From: Solirubrobacterales bacterium
GTDB taxonomy: Bacteria; Actinomycetota; Thermoleophilia; Solirubrobacterales; 70-9
Reading direction: 5' to 3'
DNA: 25,876 nt
Assembly (NCBI GenBank): GCA_030152805.1
Contig: JASLIG010000064.1
Span: forward strand, 1-25,876
Of the stretch, positions 6,878-13,921 are shown piece after piece. The translations under genes were made by a program, and so were the position numbers. The notes under the pieces are model-generated. The model worked only from the letters and a program-made list of their open reading frames with translations. It searched no databases and was not told where the DNA came from. Each line of letters starts with the position of its first letter. The stretch's first letter is position 1.

Positions 6878-7422
6878 TGGAGGCCGGGACGCCACAGGTG
6901 GTGAAGCTCGAGGAGCTGCGCGTTCCCGGGCAGCTCAGCGGCCGCAAACACATCCTCTCGATCCTGGTCGAGAACAAGCCTGGCGTGCTGGCCCGCGTCG
7001 CCGGCCTCTTCTCCCGCCGCGGCTTCAACATCGACACGCTCGCCGTCGGACCGACCGACGACCCGAGCATCTCGCGCATTACCCTCACGCTCGACGGCGC
7101 CGTCCACCCGATCGACCAGGTGACCAAGCAGCTGCACAAGCTGGTCAACGTGCTGAAGATCCGCGACATGGAGCCGGAGGAGACCGTCGCCCGCGAGATG
7201 GCGATGTTCAAGGTCTCGGCGGCGGTCGAGAACCGCTCCGAGATCATCCAGTTCGCCGAGATCTTCCGCGCCAAGATCGTCGACGTCTCCCGCCGTGCCC
7301 TGACGATCGAGGTCACCGGCTCCGCCGAGAAGATCGAGGCATTCGAGCGGATGATCCGCCCGCATGGCCTCATGGAGATGGTCCGCACAGGCGAGATCGC
7401 CATCGCTCGCGGCGGCGACTGA
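6877..7422 (+). CDS. ilvN: acetolactate synthase small (regulatory) subunit
   Basis: A 181-residue regulatory partner of IlvB that confers valine feedback inhibition and raises activity. An N-terminal ACT domain spans about residues 22-98 (HILSILVENKPGVLARVAGLFSRRGFNIDTLAVG), followed by the IlvN C-terminal domain (MFKVSAAVENRSEIIQFAEIFRAKIVDVS...MIRPHGLMEMVRTGEIAIARG). Length is normal, with about 20 extra N-terminal residues before the ACT domain. The ATG at 6877 overlaps the ilvB TGA by one base, which fixes the start. A 106-bp structured inverted repeat begins directly after its TGA, probably marking the end of the ilvBN transcript. Confidence 0.96.
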   Translation: MEAGTPQVVKLEELRVPGQLSGRKHILSILVENKPGVLARVAGLFSRRGFNIDTLAVGPTDDPSISRITLTLDGAVHPIDQVTKQLHKLVNVLKIRDMEPEETVAREMAMFKVSAAVENRSEIIQFAEIFRAKIVDVSRRALTIEVTGSAEKIEAFERMIRPHGLMEMVRTGEIAIARGGD

Positions 7423-7528
7423 AAATGACGGCCCCAGACGTCGCCATGCGGCGTCCTCAGTCGCCCGAATAGCGCTGCTATTCGGGCTCCCTGCGTCCTT
7501 GCCTGGCAACGTCTGGACCTCGTCATTT
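7423..7528. repeat. nested inverted repeat after ilvN
   Basis: Three nested pairings occupy the ilvN-menF space: AAATGACG (7423-7430) with CGTCATTT (7521-7528); CCAGACGT (7434-7441) with ACGTCTGG (7509-7516); and a perfect central 11-bp hairpin GCCCGAATAGC (7463-7473) with GCTATTCGGGC (7477-7487) around a 3-nt loop. It starts one base after the ilvN stop codon. No T-run follows, so termination or mRNA 3'-end protection is only inferred. Its right side overlaps the proposed menF start. Confidence 0.8.
7451..7499. repeat. structured repeat, copy 1 of 2
   Basis: GCGTCCTCAGTCGC (7451-7464), a hairpin, then GCTCCCTGCGTCCT (7486-7499). The same two 14-nt blocks at almost the same spacing occur at 21608-21655 after serA, with one base change (A/G). 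The hairpin between them differs in sequence but keeps its pairing. Confidence 0.75.
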
Positions 7529-8893
7529 CCGGGTCTCCGACCGACGATCGAGCGCGCCCTCTCTCGGGGGCGGACGACTCTCGTAAGCATCACCCGCCCG
7601 CTCGAAGGGGTCGACCCCTGCGCGGCTGTCTTCGCCTCGCGGCGTGCCTCCGATCGTTGGTTCTGCTGGGAGCAGCCGGATCGCGAGTTCGCGCTCGGCG
7701 CGATCGGCGTCGTTCGGGAGACGACCTCGCGCGGGCCCGGGCGGTTCGACGACGTCGCTCGCGAGTGCCTGGCGAACGATGCGGCCTTCGACGAGCCACC
7801 GGGCCTGCCCGCCGGCGCCGGCGCCGTTTGGGTCGGCGGCTTCGCCTTCGACCCAAACGGCGGTTCGACCTCGCCGTGGTCCTCGCTGGCGCCGGCTTCG
7901 CTCGTCCTGCCCGAGCTCTCGATCTGTCGCAGCGGTGAGGCGACGTTTCTCACCGTCAACGCCCTTGTTCGGCCGGGCGACGATCCCGAGGAGAAGACGG
8001 ACGCGCTCACCTCCCGGATCGCGTCGCTGCACGACGACCCCCTGCCGCTGCTCGATCCCCACCCGACGGGGCGGGTCGAGATCGCCAGCGTGCGACCGCC
8101 CGGCGACTTCGAGCGCATGATCGCCGCCGCCACGGACCGGATCGCCGCGGGGGGGATGTCGAAGGTGGTCCTGGCCCGCGAGGTGACGGCCACCGCCGCG
8201 GCCGCCCACGACCCGGCCGCCGTCTTTGGCGCGATGCGCGAGCAGTTCCCGTCCTGCTTCTGCTTCTGCTGCGGCACCCCGGAGGCCGCCTTCATCGGCG
8301 CCAGTCCGGAGCTGCTGCTGCGGCGCTCCGGCGCCAGCGTCTCGACCGTCGCCCTCGCCGGGTCCACCCGTCGCAGCTCCGATCCAGCCGTCGACGATCA
8401 TCTCGGCGAGCAGCTCCTGCGCAGCGACAAGAACCGCCGCGAGCAGGCGATCGTCGCCGAGCGCATCGCCCGCACCCTGCGTCCGCACGCGGTCTGGGTC
8501 GAGGCGGCGCCCGAGCCCGAGATCGTCAAGGTTGCCAACATCCAGCACCTCGCCACCCCGATCGTCGCCCAGCTCGCCGAGCCCCGCTCGGCGGTCGAGC
8601 TGGCCGGACTGATGCACCCGACCCCGGCGGTGGGCGGCGAGCCCTCCGCAGCCGCGGCCGCCGCGATCGCCGAGCTCGAGCGGATGGACCGCGGCTGGTA
8701 CGCCGGGCCGGTCGGCTGGATGGACGCGACCGAAGACGGCGAATTCTGCGTCGCCCTGCGCAGCGCCCTGCTCCGCGACCGCGAGGCCCACCTCTACGCC
8801 GGCGTCGGCGTCGTCGCCGGCTCGGACCCGGCGGCGGAGCTGGCCGAGACCGAGATCAAGCTCGAGGCTCTGCTGCCGCTGCTCGCCGAGTGA
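7499..8893 (+). CDS. menF: isochorismate synthase
   Basis: A chorismate-binding enzyme of about 464 residues that isomerises chorismate to isochorismate, the first menaquinone-specific step. The C-terminal catalytic domain shows MSKVVLAREVTA, FIGASPELLLR, ALAGSTRR, EIVKVANIQHLATPI, HPTPAVGG, RGWYAGPVGWMD and YAGVGVVAGSDPAAELAETEIKLEAL, all hallmarks of the MenF/EntC/DhbC group. The men genes nearby favour MenF over a siderophore enzyme. The start is uncertain. No ATG or GTG lies near the expected N-terminus; TTG 7499 fits the usual length and lies inside the right part of the inverted repeat. An ATG at 7364 is in frame but sits deep inside ilvN and would read through the palindrome. The stop overlaps the next gene (GTGA). 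Confidence 0.9.
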   Translation: MPGNVWTSSFPGLRPTIERALSRGRTTLVSITRPLEGVDPCAAVFASRRASDRWFCWEQPDREFALGAIGVVRETTSRGPGRFDDVARECLANDAAFDEPPGLPAGAGAVWVGGFAFDPNGGSTSPWSSLAPASLVLPELSICRSGEATFLTVNALVRPGDDPEEKTDALTSRIASLHDDPLPLLDPHPTGRVEIASVRPPGDFERMIAAATDRIAAGGMSKVVLAREVTATAAAAHDPAAVFGAMREQFPSCFCFCCGTPEAAFIGASPELLLRRSGASVSTVALAGSTRRSSDPAVDDHLGEQLLRSDKNRREQAIVAERIARTLRPHAVWVEAAPEPEIVKVANIQHLATPIVAQLAEPRSAVELAGLMHPTPAVGGEPSAAAAAAIAELERMDRGWYAGPVGWMDATEDGEFCVALRSALLRDREAHLYAGVGVVAGSDPAAELAETEIKLEALLPLLAE

Positions 8894-9987
8894 ACGCGAG
8901 CATGGGTACGGTTCCGCGGGTGGAGGTGCGCCGACCCTTGCTGATCGTCCTGCTGGCCCTGTTCGTGCCCAGCGCGCAGGCCGGCGCCGCGGTTCCCCCT
9001 GGCGGTCCCCGCCTGGCCTACTTCGCCTCCCACCCCTACCCCAACGCCGGCAGCGAAGTCGCCACGGTCGGGCCCGACGGTGGCGGCGCGCTCCGGCTCA
9101 GCGGCGGTTCAAGCTTCAGGGCGGTCCAGCCGCTGAGGGTCACCCGCCCGAGTTGGTCGGCCGACGGCGGCCTCCTTGCCTTCGCTGGCGCCGGGGCCGG
9201 GCAGCCAACCGTCTTCACCGTCCAGGCCGACGGCAGTTATCTCCGCCCGGTCCGCGCCGCTCGCAGGATCCTCTTCGATGGCAGCCCGGTGCTCTCCCCC
9301 GGCGGCCGCTCGGTCGCGCTCTTTCGGCTCGACGTGGTCAGCGGTCACTTCGAGCGGCCCGGCACGCCACCCAGACCCGCCAAGGAGGATGAACCGCTCA
9401 AGGTGCGGACGGCGATCTGGGCGCTGAACACGGAGGGCGGCGGGTTGCGGCCGTTGACTCCATGGACGCTCAACCGCCCGCTGTCCCCCAGTTCCTACTC
9501 GCCGGACGGCAACGCCCTGGCGGCGACCGAATGGAGATGGCCTGGCGGTCCCAGGGCAGTGTCGATCGATCTGCGCAGCGGTCGCAGCGCGTTGCTCGCC
9601 CGCAACGCCAAGGAACCGATCTACGCGGCTGACGGCAGGGTCGCGGCGGTCCGCGACCACCTCGAGGTCGGCGGGCCGCCCCTGTACGAAGAATCGATCA
9701 CGAGCTCCGACCTGCTGGTCGGAGCTGGGCCCGGGAAGCCGCTGGCCAAGGTGCTCACCATCCGCCACGGCTTCGCCTGGCCCAGCTGGGACCCGTCGGG
9801 CCAGCGGATTGCCTTCACGACCCTGAACAGAACCCAGCCCCTGGGGCTGCCCGAGATCAATTCGGTCATGGAGGTCAACGCCGACGGCAGCTGCTTGACG
9901 ACCCTGCCTTCGCTCGAGCGCGGCCATTTCGGCGGCGTCGCCTGGCAGCCCGGTCCCGATCGCGGCGCCGGCCGGATCGCCTGTTAG
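8890..9987 (+). CDS. secreted TolB/WD40-like beta-propeller protein
   Basis: A 365-residue protein with a clear Sec signal peptide (VRRPLLIVLLALFVPSAQAGAA, likely cut after AQA). Several PD40/TolB-like blades follow: PRLAYFASHPYP; RPSWSADGGLLAFAGA; SPVLSPGGRSVALFR; PSSYSPDGNALAATEW; WPSWDPSGQRIAFTT. Each blade has the S/P-W-S-P-D-G-x-x-I/L-A-F pattern. Such proteins are exported, and their propellers bind partners or ligands; no catalytic motif is visible. GTG 8890 overlaps the menF stop (GTGA) and suggests translational coupling; ATG 8902 is an alternative start. The stop overlaps the menD stop on the opposite strand. Nothing links it biochemically to menaquinone. Function unknown. Confidence 0.8.
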   Translation: MNASMGTVPRVEVRRPLLIVLLALFVPSAQAGAAVPPGGPRLAYFASHPYPNAGSEVATVGPDGGGALRLSGGSSFRAVQPLRVTRPSWSADGGLLAFAGAGAGQPTVFTVQADGSYLRPVRAARRILFDGSPVLSPGGRSVALFRLDVVSGHFERPGTPPRPAKEDEPLKVRTAIWALNTEGGGLRPLTPWTLNRPLSPSSYSPDGNALAATEWRWPGGPRAVSIDLRSGRSALLARNAKEPIYAADGRVAAVRDHLEVGGPPLYEESITSSDLLVGAGPGKPLAKVLTIRHGFAWPSWDPSGQRIAFTTLNRTQPLGLPEINSVMEVNADGSCLTTLPSLERGHFGGVAWQPGPDRGAGRIAC

Positions 9988-11723
9988 CCGATCGCGGCCG
10001 AAACGCGATTGGCCAGGCTGCGGTGGAGCTCGACGTTGGCTTGACGATCGGTCTTGACCTCGATCAGGCCGGTTCCGGCTGAGAGCGCGCCCGGGAGGTC
10101 GGCCAGCGCGTCGAGCCGTCGGTGACGCAGGCCGAATAGCGCCGCGGCGCCGGCTGTGTCGAAGCCGCGCGGCGTGCCGAGCAGCGCCTCGAACTCCTCG
10201 TCGCCGAGCGCTTTCTCCTGCGGCAGGAAGCTGAAGATGCCGCCGCCGCCGTTGTCTATAACGACGATGCGCACGGGGGTGGTGACGTCGCGGAGCGCGG
10301 CTAGGCCGCCGACGTCGTGGAGGAGGCCGAGGTCGCCGCTGATGATCGTGGTCGGCCGTCCACTGGCGTGGGCGGCGCCGATGCCGGAGGAGATCAGACC
10401 GTCGATGCCGTTGGCGCCGCGGTTGCAGAGGAACAGCGCGTCGCTCTCGGAGGGGGGCAGAAAGGCCTCCTGATCGCGGATCGGCATGCTCGACGCGGTG
10501 TAGACGAGATCGCCGTCGCGGTGGGCGCGACCGAGGGCGAGGTGCAGGGCCGGCTCGGAGATCTCCTCCCCGGCGAGCTCGGACTCGAGCGCCTCGCGGG
10601 CGGCGCGCTCGGCCCCGAGCCAGCGCTCCGGCGCGCCGCGCTCCTCCTTCTCCAGGCGAGTAGCCCAGCCGGCGGCGAGCTCGGTCGGGTCGGCGCGCAG
10701 GATCGCCGCCGCGCGGTTGGTCGGCTCGTTCCAGCCGCCGTAGGGGTCGATGACGATCTCCGCGGCGTCGCTCGCCGTCAGCCAGCCGCGCAGCGGCTTG
10801 CTGGCCGGCATCTCGCCGAAGCGCAGCACGAGGTCGGGAACGACGGAGCGGGCGAAATGCTCGTCGCGCAGCAGCAGGTCGTAGGTCGAGATCACGCGCG
10901 AGCGGTCGTGCGGCCCGCGGCGCAGCTGCGAGGTCGGCTCGGCGAGGATCGGGAAGCCCGAGGCGCGGGCCAGGTGGGCGAGCGGTTCGCGCAGCTCCGG
11001 GTCGAGCTGGCGTCCGGCGACGATCACGCCGGAGATCGCGTCGCCGATGTGCCCGGCCATCTCGTCGAGCAGGAAGGCCGAGGGCTCGAGGTCGATCGCG
11101 GTGACCGCCGTCAGCGGTCGCTCATCGCGCCCCTCCAGCGCCAGGGGGTCGTTGGCCGTCACGGCACCCTCGACCGGGGTCGGCGCCAGCGGCTCTCGCC
11201 AGGGCAAGTTGAGGTGGACGGGACCGGGGCGCGGCTCGCCGCGCGCCGCCGCCAGCGCCCGACAGGCCACCGAGCGGTAGTGCAAGAGGCCATCGTCGTC
11301 CGCGACGTGCGTTCCGACTTCACAGAACCAGCGCACCGCGTCGCCGTAGAGCTTTACCTGGTCGATCGTCTGCCCGGCGCCGATCCCGCGCAGCTCGGGC
11401 GGGCGGTCGGCCGTCAGCGCGATCAGCGGCAGCGCCGACTCGTCCGCCTCGCAGATTGCCGGGTGGTAGTTCGCCGCCGCGGTGCCCGAGGTGCAGAGCA
11501 TCGCAACGGGAGCGCGCGTCGCCTGCGCCGCTCCGAGCGCGAAGAAGGCGGCCGAACGCTCGTCGACGATCACGCTCACCTCGATCTCGGGCTGGCGCCA
11601 GAGCGCCACGGCGAGCGGGGTGGAGCGAGAGCCGGGAGAGACGACCGCGTGTCGCATCCCGCCCCGCGCCAGCTCCTCGACGAAGGCCGAAGCAAGCGCT
11701 GTGTTGCCGTTGGTCGGGTCCAT
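9984..11723 (-). CDS. menD: 2-succinyl-5-enolpyruvyl-6-hydroxy-3-cyclohexene-1-carboxylate synthase
   Basis: A 579-residue thiamine-diphosphate enzyme that joins 2-oxoglutarate and isochorismate (SEPHCHC synthase), the second menaquinone step. The N-terminal domain has VVSPGSRSTPLAVAL, the cofactor-activating Glu55 in VDERSAAFFALG (same number as E. coli MenD) and LCTSGTAAANYHPAICEA. ALTADRPPELRGIGAGQTIDQ is the MenD signature. The C-terminal TPP/Mg motif begins GDLGLLHD and ends in VIDNGGGGIFSFLPQ. It is the last gene of the minus-strand menB-menA-menC-menD series. TAGTCT lies 6 nt before the ATG, itself abutting a 17-bp palindrome, so menD may have its own leaderless promoter. The stop codon overlaps that of the converging propeller gene. 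Confidence 0.97.
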   Translation of the reverse strand: MDPTNGNTALASAFVEELARGGMRHAVVSPGSRSTPLAVALWRQPEIEVSVIVDERSAAFFALGAAQATRAPVAMLCTSGTAAANYHPAICEADESALPLIALTADRPPELRGIGAGQTIDQVKLYGDAVRWFCEVGTHVADDDGLLHYRSVACRALAAARGEPRPGPVHLNLPWREPLAPTPVEGAVTANDPLALEGRDERPLTAVTAIDLEPSAFLLDEMAGHIGDAISGVIVAGRQLDPELREPLAHLARASGFPILAEPTSQLRRGPHDRSRVISTYDLLLRDEHFARSVVPDLVLRFGEMPASKPLRGWLTASDAAEIVIDPYGGWNEPTNRAAAILRADPTELAAGWATRLEKEERGAPERWLGAERAAREALESELAGEEISEPALHLALGRAHRDGDLVYTASSMPIRDQEAFLPPSESDALFLCNRGANGIDGLISSGIGAAHASGRPTTIISGDLGLLHDVGGLAALRDVTTPVRIVVIDNGGGGIFSFLPQEKALGDEEFEALLGTPRGFDTAGAAALFGLRHRRLDALADLPGALSAGTGLIEVKTDRQANVELHRSLANRVSAAIG

Positions 11724-11729
11724 GCGGGG

Positions 11730-11735
11730 AGACTA
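11730..11735 (-). promoter_or_regulatory. TAGTCT -10-like hexamer before menD
   Basis: Read on minus, TAGTCT is followed by 6 nt and the menD ATG. It directly abuts the arm of the palindrome at 11736-11773, so any -35 contact would fall inside the palindrome. Confidence 0.5.
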
Positions 11736-11773
11736 TGGCGACTTACCTCCCTCGATAGGGAGGTAAGTCGCCA
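11736..11773. repeat. 17-bp perfect palindrome between menC and menD
   Basis: TGGCGACTTACCTCCCT (11736-11752) and AGGGAGGTAAGTCGCCA (11757-11773) pair without mismatch around a 4-nt loop. It fills most of the 57-bp menC-menD gap and touches the menD -10-like hexamer. It could be a hairpin in the mRNA, an operator, or a member of the dispersed GTCG-armed family. No T tract is present. Confidence 0.9.
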
Positions 11774-11780
11774 CACCCCG

Positions 11781-12833
11781 TCAGAGGCGATGGGCGGCGA
11801 GCGCCTCCTCGTCGATCTCGACGCCGAGGCCCGGGCCGGCGGGCGGGTGGAGCATGCCGTTACGGACCTCGCACTCGACCGAAGCGATCGTCGAGGAAAA
11901 GAGGCGCTGGGTGGCGAGGCCGTGAGCCAGGCCGGGGTCGCCGCCCGAGGCTGCGAGGGTCTGGGCGACCTGGGCGGCAGCCGCTATTCCGACGGGACCG
12001 TCGAGGGCGCTCGAGATGTAGGCGGGCAGTACCTCGGCGATCTCGATTGCCAGCTCCGGGCCACCGACCTTGGATAGCTTCACTCCGGCCAGGGCACAGG
12101 CGCCCATCGTCGACGCCCGCTCGGCATCATCCTTGCTCTCGATGCTCTCGTCGCCGGCGATTGGGATGGAGGTCGAAGCCGCCACCTCGGCTGCCTCCTC
12201 CAGCGTCGCCACGGGCTGCTCCGCGAGCTCCACCTCCAGGGGCTCCAGGGCCGCGAGCATCCGCTTCGCACTCTCGACGTCCCAGGTGGCGTTCGCGTCG
12301 ACGCGGATCCGCGCTCGCGGTCCGACTGCCTCGCGCACCGCGTAGGCCTGGCCAAAGTCGTCGCCGGCACCCAGCTTTAGCTTGAAGGTCTGGAAGCCGT
12401 CCTCGGCCCACTTCGCCGCGTCTGCGGCGACCGCCGCTGGATCTCCAGCGACCAGCGTTGCGTTGCACTCGACCGGCCGGGGCTCGGCCGGCGAGGCGGA
12501 GCCATCCGCCGCCGCCCTGCGGCCACGCAGGTCGAGCAGCGCGGTGAGGGCCGCGCAGCGGGCGGGGGGAGAGAGGGCGACCGCGTCGCCGCGCAGCGTC
12601 GCCTCGTCGAGGCTATCCCGACCTTTGAGCCGTTCCAGCTCCTCGACGACCTGCGCCAGCCCGAGCCCCCCGCGCATCGAGAGCGGTACGGCTTCCCCCA
12701 GGCCGACCAGCCCGTCGTCGCCCCGGAGTCTCAGCAGCACCATCTCCCGCCGATCGAGCCGGCCCCGTGCTGTCACATAGGTCTCGCGAAACGGCAGCGC
12801 GTACGGGATGACCTCGACCTCGGCGATTTTCAT
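11781..12833 (-). CDS. menC: o-succinylbenzoate synthase
   Basis: A 350-residue enolase-superfamily enzyme that dehydrates SHCHC to o-succinylbenzoate in menaquinone synthesis. The N-terminal capping domain (MKIAEVEVIPYALPFRETYVTARG) precedes the barrel, which carries the family residues in order: the KxK motif in FKLKLGAG, metal ligands Asp in RVDANATW, Glu in ELAEQPV and Asp in IAGDESI, and the second catalytic Lys in GVKLSKVGG. Its position between menA and menD supports MenC over a mandelate-racemase or dipeptide-epimerase assignment. ATG 12833 is preceded by a TAGCGT hexamer 12 nt upstream, which touches a 17-bp palindrome. No ribosome binding site is apparent. Confidence 0.93.
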   Translation of the reverse strand: MKIAEVEVIPYALPFRETYVTARGRLDRREMVLLRLRGDDGLVGLGEAVPLSMRGGLGLAQVVEELERLKGRDSLDEATLRGDAVALSPPARCAALTALLDLRGRRAAADGSASPAEPRPVECNATLVAGDPAAVAADAAKWAEDGFQTFKLKLGAGDDFGQAYAVREAVGPRARIRVDANATWDVESAKRMLAALEPLEVELAEQPVATLEEAAEVAASTSIPIAGDESIESKDDAERASTMGACALAGVKLSKVGGPELAIEIAEVLPAYISSALDGPVGIAAAAQVAQTLAASGGDPGLAHGLATQRLFSSTIASVECEVRNGMLHPPAGPGLGVEIDEEALAAHRL

Positions 12834-12845
12834 ACACGTAGGTCT

Positions 12846-12851
12846 ACGCTA
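12846..12851 (-). promoter_or_regulatory. TAGCGT -10-like hexamer before menC
   Basis: Read on minus, TAGCGT ends 12 nt before the menC ATG; its first base is the last base of the palindrome arm at 12851-12897. The arrangement mirrors that before menD. Confidence 0.45.
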
Positions 12852-12897
12852 ACTGCACCAAATTCTCTACTTGCCAACTTGAGAATTTGGTGCAGTT
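12851..12897. repeat. 17-bp perfect, AT-rich palindrome between menA and menC
   Basis: AACTGCACCAAATTCTC (12851-12867) and GAGAATTTGGTGCAGTT (12881-12897) pair perfectly around a 13-nt loop. It starts 4 nt after the menA stop and ends at the menC -10-like hexamer. Its AT-rich arms stand out from the GC-rich surroundings, and its sequence is unrelated to the palindromes at the other men junctions. Confidence 0.9.
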
Positions 12898-12901
12898 CGC
12901 C

Positions 12902-13783
12902 TCAGCTGGCGAGCAGCAGCCCAGCCGAAACCAGCAGGCTGAAGGCCGCCAGCAGGGCGCCCGTGGCGGCCAGCGCTCCATTGAGGGACGGGCCATCGGT
13001 TCGATTGGTCATCGTCCGCATCGGCCCGACCGCCAGCGGCAGGGCGAGCAGGCCGATCAGGGGCAGCCAACTGCCGCCGCCGGCGAGCAGCGCCAGCGGC
13101 AGCACGAGGAAGGCGCCGAGCACGAGCGAGCGGTAGAGGACGACCGCGTTGTGGCGCCCCATCCGAACCGCCAGGGTCATCTTGTCGGCCCGCCGATCCG
13201 TCTCGATGTCTCGCACGTTGTTGACGACCAGGATTGCGGTGGCGAGGAAGCCGACCGCGATCGAGAGCCCCAGCGGCAGGGCGTCGAGCCGCTCCAGCTG
13301 CACGTAGTAGGAGCCGTTGACCGCGACCAGGCCGAAGAAGAGGAAGACGAAAACCTCGCCGAGGCCGGCGTAGCCGTAGGGGCGCGGCCCGCCCGTGTAG
13401 AGGACGCCGGCGGCGATCGAGACGGCGCCGATCAGCAGGATCACGATGCCGGCCACGACCGCGAGGTAGATCCCGCAGGCGACGGCGACTCCAAATGCGA
13501 TCCAGGTCGCGTTGAGCACCCGTCGCGGGGTCACCAGTCCGGCCGAGGTCACCCGCACCGGCCCCAGCCGGTCCGCCGTGTCGGCACCCCGCCGCGCGTC
13601 CGAATAGTCGTTGGCCAAATTCGTGCCGATCTGGATGAAGATCGATCCAACCAGTGCGGCAACGAACGCCCCAACCCTGGGAAGCTCCCCAGCCCATTCG
13701 ACCGCCGCAGCCGTCCCGACCAGCACCGGAGCTATAGCCGCCGGCAGCGTCCGCGGCCGAGCCGCCATCACCCAGATCCTCAT
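12902..13783 (-). CDS. menA: 1,4-dihydroxy-2-naphthoate polyprenyltransferase
   Basis: A 293-residue UbiA-superfamily membrane prenyltransferase that attaches the polyprenyl tail to dihydroxynaphthoate, giving demethylmenaquinone. It starts MRIWVMAARPRTLPAAIAPVLVG, typical of MenA. The first Asp-rich motif is NLANDYSDARRGAD and the second NNVRDIETDRRADK; they coordinate Mg and the prenyl diphosphate. Eight or nine hydrophobic helices are visible. I chose ATG 13783 because it matches the family N-terminus and has GGAG about 8 nt upstream. A longer in-frame start at 13879 would read through the large palindrome. Third in the minus-strand direction after menE's divergent partner menB, and followed by menC. 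Confidence 0.95.
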   Translation of the reverse strand: MRIWVMAARPRTLPAAIAPVLVGTAAAVEWAGELPRVGAFVAALVGSIFIQIGTNLANDYSDARRGADTADRLGPVRVTSAGLVTPRRVLNATWIAFGVAVACGIYLAVVAGIVILLIGAVSIAAGVLYTGGPRPYGYAGLGEVFVFLFFGLVAVNGSYYVQLERLDALPLGLSIAVGFLATAILVVNNVRDIETDRRADKMTLAVRMGRHNAVVLYRSLVLGAFLVLPLALLAGGGSWLPLIGLLALPLAVGPMRTMTNRTDGPSLNGALAATGALLAAFSLLVSAGLLLAS

Positions 13784-13799
13784 AGAGCAGCTCCGAACA

Positions 13800-13919
13800 A
13801 CCGAGGGGCGCGGGCAGGGGGTGGAGCGTCTTGTACTTTTTCGGCACGACCTCGTGGCGTCAGCATTCGCACTCTCCACCGAAAAAGTTAAGCGGAACCC
13901 CCTGCCCGCGCCCCTCGGT
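13800..13919. repeat. 22-bp perfect inverted repeat with a nested 10-bp repeat between menB and menA
   Basis: The outer arms 13800-13821 (ACCGAGGGGCGCGGGCAGGG plus GG) and 13898-13919 are perfect complements. Inside, ACTTTTTCGG (13835-13844) pairs with CCGAAAAAGT (13879-13888), and CACG/CGTG (13845-13848/13853-13856) makes a small hairpin. The 120-bp structure begins 2 nt after the menB stop and fills nearly all of the 138-bp gap before menA. The T5/A5 in the inner stem could support termination in either direction, but the layout is more elaborate than a simple terminator. Confidence 0.9.
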
Positions 13920-13921
13920 GC

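Noticed and set aside
3432..6895. Very long open frames on the minus strand opposite sqdB and ilvB
   Set aside because: They are antisense shadows of high-GC genes. Their translations are low-complexity (rich in R, G, A, V, D, L) and match no family, while the plus-strand frames are clear enzymes.
13784..13879. An N-terminal extension of menA from ATG 13879
   Set aside because: The extra 32 residues are encoded by the palindrome and do not resemble MenA; ATG 13783 has a GGAG site and the family N-terminus.
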